The notes beneath the pieces were generated by a model. That model saw only the letters and a list, made by a program, of their open reading frames with translations, had not been told where the DNA came from and did no database searches. A stretch of 48,789 bases of DNA from a virus, in IMG/VR virus record IMGVR_UViG_3300046009_006755, positions 1-48,789 of that record. One strand, written 5' to 3'. A program made the position numbers and the translations under genes. Positions 15,014 through 22,002 of this stretch are shown here, piece after piece. The first letter of the stretch is position 1. Each line of letters starts with the position of its first letter.

Positions 15014-15751
15014 CTAATCGCCGCCAATGATCCCGGTGATCCACTCCCGGTGCAGGCTCACGCGGGTGTGTCCGCTCTCCTCGCCCGCCTTCGACTTGAG
15101 CGGCCCGCGATCCGCCGACGTGAAGGAGTTGATCCCGGCGAGTTTTCCATCGACGAATAGCGGCCCGCCCGAGTCACCAGGGGCGATGCCGTACTCGAGC
15201 GGCGACGAGCCACGCGAGATGAGGCATACGATCACGCCGCCCTCCAGCCTGGTGATCGTCTGCGTGCCCGCCCGGAGCTTGGCATCCGCCGTGGTGTAGC
15301 CCGTCGAGATCCGGCCCGTGATGCCGAACCCGGCGATCTGGCAGAGGTCGCCCGCCTCTTCACCGCCGTCGCAGAGCGGCGGATACCACGAGAGGCCGAC
15401 CGGGGCAGCCGTCCGCAGCAACGCAATATCGTTCAGCCCCATCCGCCCGGGCTGCCACTCGTGATGCACGTAGATCGTCTCGATGCGGATGCTCTGATCG
15501 TTGACCACGACCAGGCACGTGCCCGCCTCGCTCGCCACGTGTGCCGCCGTGAGCACCCAGCGGTCGGCGATCGCCACGCCGGTCGCGTAGTAGACCCGGC
15601 GGTCTGAGGCTTCGAGACCCGTCACAAACGCAGTGTAAGGGGCGAAGCCGGCGGCGTAGTCGAGATACCGGGCATCGGGAATCCCGTCATCGGTCGTGCC
15701 CGCGAGCGCGGCCGTGGCTGCCAGCACGATCGAGATCGCGAGCGCCCGCAT
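15014..15751 (-). CDS. Exported trypsin-like serine protease
   Basis: A 245-residue protein: signal peptide (MRALAISIVLAATAALAG), then the S1 triad: VLTAAHV (His), LNDIALLRT (Asp) and APGDSGGPLFVDG (Ser, oxyanion hole). Two cysteine pairs may form disulfides, as expected outside the cytoplasm. It cleaves peptide bonds; specificity is not readable. Trypsin-like exported proteases are unusual in phage genomes, and this one sits among replication genes, so it looks like a lysogenic-conversion or defence-related cargo gene. A strong hairpin separates it from the clamp gene upstream. Confidence 0.9.
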   Translation of the reverse strand: MRALAISIVLAATAALAGTTDDGIPDARYLDYAAGFAPYTAFVTGLEASDRRVYYATGVAIADRWVLTAAHVASEAGTCLVVVNDQSIRIETIYVHHEWQPGRMGLNDIALLRTAAPVGLSWYPPLCDGGEEAGDLCQIAGFGITGRISTGYTTADAKLRAGTQTITRLEGGVIVCLISRGSSPLEYGIAPGDSGGPLFVDGKLAGINSFTSADRGPLKSKAGEESGHTRVSLHREWITGIIGGD

Positions 15752-15784
15752 GCCTGCACTTTGCCACGACGGGCAAGCAGGCTT

Positions 15785-15823
15785 GCAGCGGCGGGCCGGG
15801 AGCGCACCCGGCACCGCCGCTGC
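15785..15823 (-). terminator. GC-rich hairpin after sliding-clamp gene
   Basis: Perfect 10-bp inverted repeat GCAGCGGCGG (15785-15794) and CCGCCGCTGC (15814-15823), with an inner GCCGGG/CCCGGC extension. There is no T-tract, so it may be a pause, an RNA-stabilising element or a factor-dependent terminator. It is followed by CTGCAAGCCTGC on the sense strand. Confidence 0.5.
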
Positions 15824-15831
15824 TCACCACG

Positions 15832-16959
15832 TCAGCCGGTCGGATCGAGCGGCATGATCACACTGCGGTACTCATCGTCCTCGCCGAACGTCAGCACCAC
15901 CGCGTCACCCGGCCCAGCGGTCGAGAGCCGCATGTTGGGCTCGCCGTCGAGAGACGAGAGAGCCCGGCACACGTCGGCGACGAATCGCGGATCAAGTTTC
16001 ACCGTGCCCGACGTGCCCGCCGTCACGATGTCGCACTCGACCTTGCTCTCGCCGCTCTCCGAGCTCTGCCCGTGGAGCGTGATCCCTGAGTCTGTGAACG
16101 TGTAGTCCACACCCTTCGACTGCTCGGTGGTCACGACCGCAGCCGCGCGAGTCGCCGAGAGAAGAGCACCGATCTCGACCACGTGCTCGGTGGCGTCCCG
16201 ATCGGGGAACACGTCCCGCCACTTCGGGAAGCGACCCTCGATGAGCCTCGCCGTCACCGTCTGCCCGTCGAACGTGGCGACGATCTCCGACTTGGATGCC
16301 TCCAACTGCACGGCGGTGCCGTCGCCCTTGTGCTTCATGGCGATCGCCGCCATCTGCTGAATCGCATGCTCTGGCACGAGTACCTCGACCGGGTCGAGAT
16401 CTTGGCCGAACTCGATGAGCGCGACCGACAGCCGCCGGCCGTCACTCGCGCACAGCGTGCACTCGCCCTCCTGCACCTCGATCTGCACCGCCCCGAGCGC
16501 GAACCGACTCGACTCGTTGTCGCAGGCGTAGGAGACGCTGCGAACAGCCCGGGCGAACTGGTCGCACGGGATGCGTGGCAACGCCGTGAGTTTGCCAGTC
16601 TCCCACGTTGGGAACTCTGCCGCGTCCTCCACCGGGAGCCGCCACTCGCCGCGGCCCACGTTCACGATGCACGCCGCACCGTCCCGGGTGAGCGTCACTT
16701 CGTCGCCGGTCGCCGTCTCGAGGATCGACCGCAGCCGCGCGTGCGGCAGGAGCAGCGGATCGTCGTGCCAGTCGAGGTGGCAGTCGATCCGCAGTTCAAG
16801 GTCGGTCGCCGTGATGAGGCCGTCGTGAAGCAAAACGTTCGACAGGATCGGCTTCGGCCCTCGGGTCGCAACCGCCGCCGCCACGTCTTTCAACGCCGCG
16901 AGCAACTGCCCGCGGTCCATCGTCACACCGGCTTTGCGCCGCTTCGTCGCTGTAGTCAT
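15832..16959 (-). CDS. dnaN: DNA polymerase III beta sliding clamp
   Basis: A 375-residue protein matching bacterial beta clamps in length and pattern: three repeated domains, with MDRGQLLAALKDVAAAVATRG..PILSNVLL opening domain 1, SRFALGAVQIEV and CTLCASDGRRLSVAL in domain 2, and a C-terminus ending VIMPLDPTG that resembles the family's VMPMRL-type tail. Clamps encircle DNA and tether the replicative polymerase. Start 16959 has AAAGGA upstream. No DNA polymerase is seen in the window, so the clamp probably recruits the host enzyme or other partners. Confidence 0.9.
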   Translation of the reverse strand: MTTATKRRKAGVTMDRGQLLAALKDVAAAVATRGPKPILSNVLLHDGLITATDLELRIDCHLDWHDDPLLLPHARLRSILETATGDEVTLTRDGAACIVNVGRGEWRLPVEDAAEFPTWETGKLTALPRIPCDQFARAVRSVSYACDNESSRFALGAVQIEVQEGECTLCASDGRRLSVALIEFGQDLDPVEVLVPEHAIQQMAAIAMKHKGDGTAVQLEASKSEIVATFDGQTVTARLIEGRFPKWRDVFPDRDATEHVVEIGALLSATRAAAVVTTEQSKGVDYTFTDSGITLHGQSSESGESKVECDIVTAGTSGTVKLDPRFVADVCRALSSLDGEPNMRLSTAGPGDAVVLTFGEDDEYRSVIMPLDPTG

Positions 16960-17068
16960 GAGAATCCTTTCTCTTTGAAAGTGAAACACCTACCGCCACT
17001 CCAAGGGCGAACACGATCGCCTGGAGAATGCTGCCAAACATCACGCACACCACTTGCTCGATGGTCAT
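16796..17068 (-). CDS. Possible small membrane protein overlapping dnaN
   Basis: Reading from ATG 17068, which makes a 4-base ATGA overlap with the upstream stop, gives about 90 residues. A strong membrane helix (VMFGSILQAIVFALGVAVGV) is followed by SLSKRKDSHDYSDEAAQS and then a low-complexity Arg/Gly tail that runs 164 bases into dnaN in another frame. The hydrophobic head and coupled start argue for a real gene; the tail argues for recent extension or loss of an earlier stop. Function unknown. Confidence 0.5.
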   Translation of the reverse strand: MTIEQVVCVMFGSILQAIVFALGVAVGVSLSKRKDSHDYSDEAAQSRCDDGPRAVARGVERRGGGGCDPRAEADPVERFASRRPHHGDRP

Positions 17069-17517
17069 CTGACGCCCTCCAGCCAATCCGCCATCTGCAC
17101 AAGCCACTTCCCGAACGCCCGCACCTCGACGGCGTCGGCGTCGTTGCCGTACCAGGCGACCATCGGCACAGTGAGCGTGCGGAACGGGCCGAGCTCCGCG
17201 TCGAAGTCGGGCCGCTGCGGGTCTTCGTTGTTCAACTCGGCGAGCGCGGCATCCGGCCCGACCATCACATCGCCTTCGCAGAGATCGAACTCCCAGGCGA
17301 CGGTCGAACCGATCGACTCCTTCGGCACCTCGTCATCCGCCTCGCTCGTCTCGACTTGGTGGGCGAGCGCGACGCAACGCCGCATCACCGCCCGGATCGT
17401 CTCGGCGGCGAGCTCGAGCACCTTGCGAGTGTCCTCGTTCGCAGCCTGTCGCCACGCCTCTTGAGCGCAGAGATCGGCGACGATCGCGGGGGCAGGGAGT
17501 TCGCGGGGTTCAGCCAT
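17065..17517 (-). CDS. Hypothetical protein in replication block
   Basis: A 150-residue, acidic, largely helical protein (MAEPRELPAPAIVADLCAQE...), with a central helix LELAAETIRAVMRRCVALAHQ and a C-terminal FGKWLVQMADWLEGV. No family recognised. Start 17517 has GGAGGGAAATCCCG before the ATG and overlaps the winged-helix gene by 8 bases. Translation is coupled to its neighbours, suggesting a replication or regulation role. Confidence 0.65.
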   Translation of the reverse strand: MAEPRELPAPAIVADLCAQEAWRQAANEDTRKVLELAAETIRAVMRRCVALAHQVETSEADDEVPKESIGSTVAWEFDLCEGDVMVGPDAALAELNNEDPQRPDFDAELGPFRTLTVPMVAWYGNDADAVEVRAFGKWLVQMADWLEGVR

Positions 17518-17779
17518 CGGGATTTCCCTCCAAGAGTTCGACGCCGGCTTGCGTAGGGCGGATCGTGCGGGCCTCACCAGGCTGCCACGTCACGAGGTCG
17601 CGGCGGCGGAGAGCTTTCAAGTGCATCACCGCCGCGTTCGGCGAAGCGAACTTGAACGCCTTGCAGATCTGGCGAACCGTCACGGCGTAGCCGCTGTCGG
17701 AATAGAACTTGGCGATGAACGCGAGCACTTCGCGCTGGCGGGGGGTGATTGGCGGCTGTTCAACCTGGGGGCTCGTCAT
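17510..17779 (-). CDS. LexA-type winged-helix DNA-binding protein without protease domain
   Basis: An 89-residue protein whose core ITPRQREVLAFIAKFYSDSGYAVTVRQI...FASPNAAVMHLKALRRRDLV matches the LexA N-terminal DNA-binding domain (winged helix; recognition helix in SPNAAVMHLKAL). LexA normally carries a C-terminal S24 autoprotease, absent here, so the protein cannot be cleaved in the SOS response in the usual way. It overlaps the initiator gene by 20 bases and has an AAAGGA site. Likely a transcription regulator of phage or host genes, or an origin-binding accessory. Confidence 0.8.
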   Translation of the reverse strand: MTSPQVEQPPITPRQREVLAFIAKFYSDSGYAVTVRQICKAFKFASPNAAVMHLKALRRRDLVTWQPGEARTIRPTQAGVELLEGNPDG

Positions 17780-18422
17780 GGGATTCCTTTCCGGGCGGCT
17801 CTTCAGCCGCTGTGGTCTTAGTCTCTTCGTCAACCGGCGATCCGTCGCCTGTCTTCGTGTTCAGCATCCGATGGGGACGGAGACGCCGGGCTGGTCCAAC
17901 ACCGGCCCCGGCGGTCTCCGCACTGATACTCTCACTGGTACTTACTGAAGTACCACTGAGAGAGACTGAATAGCGCGCACCGCCTGTGCGCGCAGTGTGC
18001 ACACCATGTGCGCGCTGCGCGCACGCCTCGTGCTCACTGCGCGCACGTAGCGTGTCCGGAGCGCGCACGCCTTGTGCGCGCAAGCGCGCACACTGTGTGT
18101 CCGGGGTGTGCACGCTACGTGCGCGCAACGGGATGACATATTTCGTCCTAGACCGGCCGTTCCCGGGCTCCAAAACCTCCAGAACGCCGACCTTGACGAG
18201 TTGAGATATGCCCCTCCGTACAGTGGTGATATGGGTCTGAATGGCTTCGGCGGCCCGGCGGAGCGAGAACCGAACCTCACACGTAGACCAATCGGCCCGC
18301 TCGAACACGTAGAGGGCCACCAGGCGGCCTTCGCTCCCAAGCGAGGCTAGGGAGCCGTCGGCGAGAAACTCCCGCCAGCGGCTGCGTAATGCGGCCTTAT
18401 GGTGTGGCTTCTTCTTCGCCAT
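17760..18422 (-). CDS. Winged-helix replication initiator candidate with internal iterons
   Basis: A 220-residue protein. The first about 100 residues form a winged-helix domain (WREFLADGSLASLGSEGRLVALYVFE..., VRFSLRRAAEAIQTHITTVRRGISQLVKVGVLEVL). After it comes an Arg/Ala/His-rich segment encoded by a GCGCGC-rich repeat cluster (17973-18128), then a Ser/Thr-rich part and an acidic tail. Next to a primase-helicase, with repeats inside the gene, this is the arrangement of lambda O-like initiators, whose gene contains the origin. Start 18422 overlaps the helicase stop (TGATG). Role inferred from domain plus context. Confidence 0.72.
   Translation of the reverse strand: MAKKKPHHKAALRSRWREFLADGSLASLGSEGRLVALYVFERADWSTCEVRFSLRRAAEAIQTHITTVRRGISQLVKVGVLEVLEPGNGRSRTKYVIPLRARSVHTPDTQCARLRAQGVRAPDTLRARSEHEACAQRAHGVHTARTGGARYSVSLSGTSVSTSESISAETAGAGVGPARRLRPHRMLNTKTGDGSPVDEETKTTAAEEPPGKESHDEPPG
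17931..18128. repeat. Iteron cluster and hairpin, candidate replication origin
   Basis: Between 17973 and 18128 there are about nine GCGCGC-containing boxes, five of them TGCGCGCA palindromes. Two copies of a 45-bp unit lie in tandem (codons for LRARSVHTPDTQCAR and LRAQGVRAPDTLRAR on the minus strand). Beside it, 17931-17960 holds a near-perfect inverted repeat (13-base arms, one mismatch, loop ACTG, core GGTACTT/AAGTACC). Repeats plus hairpin within the initiator gene are what an iteron origin looks like. Confidence 0.6.
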
Positions 18423-20173
18423 CAGTTCACCGACCAGTTCACATTATTGAACTCTGGAAACTCGGGGATGGCTGTCGCGTCCTCGAACTCTTGATACTTC
18501 CCGAAGAACCAGAGATCGACATCCTCCATCTGCCCTTGGCGAATCTTCTTCGCCTTGAGTTGCACCTTGATTTCACCGTCGCCGCCAACCTCGCCGACCC
18601 GGTAGGCGAAAAGCAGATTGTCAACGTCGAAATCAATCTGGTTCGATCCCTTCCCGATGTTCCCGATCTCAGTGTTCTCGTCGCAGCCCTTGGCGACATT
18701 GGTCACGAGTAGCGTGGCGATATTGCGGGTTGTCGTGATCTCGCGAAGTTTCAGTAGGCAATCGTTGATTTCGCCGGTCTTGTCTTGAAAGTGTCGCGTC
18801 GCGCGAACCAACTGGAGGTAATCCACGATCAGAAGCGTCGGGCTGTCTTTGATCACTGACCGCTCGATCTTGTCGATCACGAGCGGAGTCTCCACGAGCT
18901 TCAGCCGCGACCCGACGGTGCTTGATAGTTTCAAAGCAACTTCGCGCGACGGCGGTCGCTTGTGAATCACGTCTTGAAGCGTGAGGCCGTGCTCGCGCCC
19001 ACCAAAGTTGCAGATCGCTCGAGCCGCCAGTGCCGCGCGTGTCATCTCGCCAAGGCACCAAATCGCGACCGTATCTTGATTGTTCTCGAGACATTGAATC
19101 GCCAGTTGCAAGGCGAGTGCAGACTTGCCAACGCCGGGGGCCGCCGCGAGTGCCGTCATCTGCCCGAGCGGAAGGCCGCCGTCAAAGAGCTTGTCGAGAG
19201 CAGGGATGCCGGTGGCGATCGCCGGCGTCTCTTCCTGTTTGATCCACGCGTCGATCGCATCCACCAGCGTCGGCGTCGGGGTCTCGTCGATAGCATCCGC
19301 AACCGGCACCGCCTCTTCGGCCTTGCCGAGCACCGGCAGCCGGGCACGCTTCCAGGCGTTCGCGACCTGGCGTGGGCAGTCTTCAAGGTCATCCGACCGC
19401 AGGCCAACGCGCCGCATCCTCTCCATGATCAGAGAGGTCGCCTCGGCCACGCCCCACCCACGGGCAGCGAAGTCGCAAGCCACCGTGAACATCGTCTGCC
19501 GCCGGCCCGCCGGCAGCGTAAAACCTTCCTCGAGGAATCGCCTTGTGAGGTCGCTCATGCTCTTCGGTGTCACGACAACCGACTGCGCCGCCTGGCCGGC
19601 GAACCGCGTGAGCGGGTACACCCGTGTCGGGTCGCAGTCCTTCAGCACTGAATACGGTCGCTGCTCGTGCTTCCAGTTGATGAACCCGGGCAGCCTCATG
19701 ATTCTCGGCCAATCGCAGATCGACTGATCCGATCCAAGTGCCGCCGCGATCGCCTTCATCCGCACGTGCCACGCGTCGGCGTCGGTCATGGGCTGATCGA
19801 GCCGCCACCAGGCGTGGATGCCACCGCCGCTTTCCAGCGTTGCCGTGGGCCACGGCAGCCCGGCCGCCTTGATGCGGCTCATCGCCCCTTCAAAGTCGGT
19901 GCCGCCGTCGAAATCGGCGAACAGGCATCTCGCGAGCTTCACACCCTCGGCTTGCGACGCCCCCTTCGCCGTCCTCGGGTTGCCGCCGAAGTACGCGTGA
20001 ACACGCTGTGTCTCGTCAGCGTTGAGTTTCTGCAGCCATTGAACGATGTCGGGAATCTCTGTGAGCGGCGACCACCTTCGCCCGGCTGCCGGAGGCAGCG
20101 GCCGGAACTCGATGATGTCCTCGGGCTCGAAGATCGCGCCGAGAAAGTCAATGCACTGGGAGAGAGTATCCAT
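18422..20173 (-). CDS. Primase-helicase (AEP-like N-terminus, DnaB-like C-terminus)
   Basis: A 583-residue protein. The N-terminal half has the archaeo-eukaryotic primase-like motifs CLFADFDGG (metal-binding acids), SGGGIHAWWRL (GxH motif) and DWPRIMRLPGFINWK. The C-terminal half is a RecA-fold helicase: Walker A AAPGVGKSALALQL (about residue 345), Walker B LLIVDYLQLVR and an arginine-bearing end. Such fusions make primers and unwind phage DNA. Excellent ribosome site (GGAAGGGAA). It lies directly upstream of the initiator in the operon; with the clamp it forms most of a phage replisome apart from the polymerase. Confidence 0.88.
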   Translation of the reverse strand: MDTLSQCIDFLGAIFEPEDIIEFRPLPPAAGRRWSPLTEIPDIVQWLQKLNADETQRVHAYFGGNPRTAKGASQAEGVKLARCLFADFDGGTDFEGAMSRIKAAGLPWPTATLESGGGIHAWWRLDQPMTDADAWHVRMKAIAAALGSDQSICDWPRIMRLPGFINWKHEQRPYSVLKDCDPTRVYPLTRFAGQAAQSVVVTPKSMSDLTRRFLEEGFTLPAGRRQTMFTVACDFAARGWGVAEATSLIMERMRRVGLRSDDLEDCPRQVANAWKRARLPVLGKAEEAVPVADAIDETPTPTLVDAIDAWIKQEETPAIATGIPALDKLFDGGLPLGQMTALAAAPGVGKSALALQLAIQCLENNQDTVAIWCLGEMTRAALAARAICNFGGREHGLTLQDVIHKRPPSREVALKLSSTVGSRLKLVETPLVIDKIERSVIKDSPTLLIVDYLQLVRATRHFQDKTGEINDCLLKLREITTTRNIATLLVTNVAKGCDENTEIGNIGKGSNQIDFDVDNLLFAYRVGEVGGDGEIKVQLKAKKIRQGQMEDVDLWFFGKYQEFEDATAIPEFPEFNNVNWSVN

Positions 20174-20657
20174 CTAATTCCCTTCCTCTGAGATCCTTGT
20201 ACGGGTGGCACTTGTTGTGGCAGTCGCGGCAGAGCGAGACGAGATCGCAGAGGAGCTCGTCGAACAGGCGTTCGTATGTCGCGTGGTGCACGTCAGTCGC
20301 AACGGCCTCCATGCAGCCTTGGCACAGATGCCGATCTCGCTCTAGGGCTTTTGATCGCTTGGCATACCACTCGTAGGAATCGAGGTAGGCGAGATACTCG
20401 GCACGCCTAGACTCGGACAATTCTGTCCGACGCTCGTCTGCAAGAGCCCTAGCGTGCTCTTGAATGCGCCGCTGCAGTTCGTCATCCCAGAGCGGAAGCG
20501 TGTCGATGTCCACGTTCGCAGGCTTGGGAACCCACGGCCCTGCGCCAGTCTTCGCGTTGTCGATCGAGCCGCACCTCACGCACTGGTACGTGTAGTACGT
20601 TTTGCCTCCCGAAGCAGGCTTGCGCACTAGGTGGCTGTCGTGTGTCGTGCACTCCAT
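20148..20657 (-). CDS. HNH endonuclease in replication block
   Basis: A 169-residue protein. The N-terminal zinc-ribbon-like part has YQCVRCGSID with a lone second pair of cysteines, followed by a charged helical linker (ALADERRTELSESRRAEY). The C-terminal HNH core is ALERDRHLCQGC, TDVHHATYERLFDEL and LVSLCRDCHNKCH. It overlaps the primase-helicase by 26 bases. Such nucleases in phage replication regions may be homing-type elements or recombination nucleases; no intron or intein is seen beside it. Confidence 0.82.
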   Translation of the reverse strand: MECTTHDSHLVRKPASGGKTYYTYQCVRCGSIDNAKTGAGPWVPKPANVDIDTLPLWDDELQRRIQEHARALADERRTELSESRRAEYLAYLDSYEWYAKRSKALERDRHLCQGCMEAVATDVHHATYERLFDELLCDLVSLCRDCHNKCHPYKDLRGRELDGYSLPVH

Positions 20658-20682
20658 TGCACTGCTCCGATTGTTGTCTGAA

Positions 20683-20973
20683 CTAGATCACCCGCCACTC
20701 CCGCTCCCGCCGCCCGCTCGCACTCTCGACGAGCCGCCCCGTCTCTTCGATCAGCCCGGCTTTCGCGAGCTCGTGCAGCCGCTTGCCGACTTGGTGGGCG
20801 ACCAGGCCGCAGCGTTCCGCGATCGCCGACGCGCCGCCTGGTGCCGCGCGGAGCGCCTCGAGGATCGCCCGGTGGTGCTCGCCGCGGAATGACTTGGCTT
20901 CGGCCGCAGCAAGGCGGCTCGTCACCGGGTCAGTGCGGCGAAAGAGCGGAAGGTCTTCAAGGTCTGTAGTCAT
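20683..20973 (-). CDS. Small winged-helix protein
   Basis: A 96-residue protein starting MTTDLEDLPLFRRTDPVTSRLAAAEAKSF, an arrangement I know from many phage early proteins. A winged helix follows (HRAILEALRAAPGGASAIAERCGLVAHQVGKRLHELAKAGLIEE) in which VAHQVGKRLHEL is the recognition helix. It likely binds DNA as a MarR-like or structural helix-turn-helix factor. GGAG lies 11 bases before the ATG. Target unknown. Confidence 0.72.
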   Translation of the reverse strand: MTTDLEDLPLFRRTDPVTSRLAAAEAKSFRGEHHRAILEALRAAPGGASAIAERCGLVAHQVGKRLHELAKAGLIEETGRLVESASGRREREWRVI

Positions 20974-20977
20974 CGTG

Positions 20978-21343
20978 CTACCACTCCCCTCCAAAACGCG
21001 CCCTCATCCTGTCGATGTATTCGTCTTCCCGCCCCGCCCGGAACGCCGCCATGGCCGCCGCGTTCCCAGGTCGCAGAAAGTCACCACCCGCGGGTGGCGT
21101 CCAATCGTCGGCGAAGTAGATCGAGGTGATCTTCGCCCCGCTGGTGTAGACGCGAGTGCGGTAGGTCTTGCCGTCGCGCGTCTCGCTCGTGTCACTGACG
21201 AGATCGCTCGCCGGCTCGCGCGGTTCCGCCTCGAGCACCTTGCCGATGTCGGGCTCAAACGTCGCGTGGTCGGCAGCCTCGCGAGCCATTCGCTTGCGGA
21301 ACTCGTCGATCGACTCAAAGTCGCGTCGGAATGTGTCCTTCAT
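20978..21343 (-). CDS. Hypothetical early protein
   Basis: A 121-residue charged protein (MKDTFRRDFESIDEFRKRM...). A beta-like central part (KTYRTRVYTSGAKITSIYFADDW) precedes a basic C-terminus (DRMRARFGGEW). No family recognised and no membrane segment. It lies 4 bases upstream of the winged-helix gene in the same operon. Function unknown; early expression likely by position. Confidence 0.65.
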   Translation of the reverse strand: MKDTFRRDFESIDEFRKRMAREAADHATFEPDIGKVLEAEPREPASDLVSDTSETRDGKTYRTRVYTSGAKITSIYFADDWTPPAGGDFLRPGNAAAMAAFRAGREDEYIDRMRARFGGEW

Positions 21344-21392
21344 CTCTCACCTCCTTGTGTATTGGCCCCGTGAGGTGGGGCAGCCCGCGAAG

Positions 21393-21551
21393 TCAGCCGG
21401 CGGCTGGAGGCTTGGGTTGCCGACCCTTCGCTGCGGTGGTGGTTTTCGGTACTCCCGCTGACCGTCCGCTTCGCCGCGATGATCGGCGAGTCTGGCCCTG
21501 CGGCTGGGCCTTCTGTTTCAGTCCCTTCCATCCAACGTCGTGCCATGCCAT
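21393..21551 (-). CDS. Small basic protein (52 residues)
   Basis: Starts MAWHDVGWKGLKQKAQPQG and continues as a Lys/Arg/Ser/Gln-rich chain (RRSSRRSGRSAG, KTTTAAKGRQPKPPAAG). The ATG at 21551 has AGGAGAG 6 bases upstream, good support for translation; an overlapping frame lacks such a site. The charge suggests nucleic-acid binding. It fills most of the 21344-21571 gap. No family recognised. Confidence 0.6.
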   Translation of the reverse strand: MAWHDVGWKGLKQKAQPQGQTRRSSRRSGRSAGVPKTTTAAKGRQPKPPAAG

Positions 21552-21571
21552 TGGGTCTCTCCTGTTGTGGG

Positions 21572-22000
21572 TCACGAGCGTTTGGTTATGTACTTGCCGT
21601 GTTCCATCAAGTGATGCACTCGGCACAGCCAACGAACCTCTAGAGGTCGCGAATAGTCATCGTGGTGTGCATCAACAGTGCCACAACCGCATACCTCACA
21701 CACGCCCCTGGCCAGCTTCCCGCTGCGAACTGCCCTTGCCACTGCGGCATGCGCCGCATCCTTGTGCGGGTTAGCCTTCCTGTATGACACCATTCGCGCT
21801 GCGCGAGTTAGTTGTCTGCTTGGATCGTGAAAGCGCTTCCTGTCATAGTCGCGGTAATAATCAAGCCGTTGCCGCCTGTTGTTCCTAGCGTCAGCACAGC
21901 AGCACTGCTTGCACTTGTTCAGCCTTCCATCTGCCATGTTCGGGTGCTTGTAGAAGCAGTCGAGTGGCAGCAGGGCAGAACACTTGATGCAGTTCTTCAT
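21572..22000 (-). CDS. HNH endonuclease with N-terminal zinc motif
   Basis: A 142-residue protein. The N-terminal part (MKNCIKCSALLPLDCFYKHPNMADGRLNKCKQC) is a zinc-binding recognition module seen on phage HNH proteins. The C-terminal part has VCEVCGCGTVDAHHDDYSRPLEVRWLCRVHHLMEHGK, a compact HNH core with His-His-Asp and the last His. The start at 22000 has CGGAG upstream; the longer reading overlaps the SSB-like gene. It is separated by 2 bases from its upstream neighbour. Possibly a mobile nuclease inserted in the operon. Confidence 0.8.
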   Translation of the reverse strand: MKNCIKCSALLPLDCFYKHPNMADGRLNKCKQCCCADARNNRRQRLDYYRDYDRKRFHDPSRQLTRAARMVSYRKANPHKDAAHAAVARAVRSGKLARGVCEVCGCGTVDAHHDDYSRPLEVRWLCRVHHLMEHGKYITKRS

Positions 22001-22002
22001 GG

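Noticed and set aside
21340-21546. A 68-codon frame overlapping the small basic protein
   Set aside because: Its ATG lies inside the 52-residue ORF and has no Shine-Dalgarno, whereas the ATG at 21551 has AGGAGAG at the proper distance.
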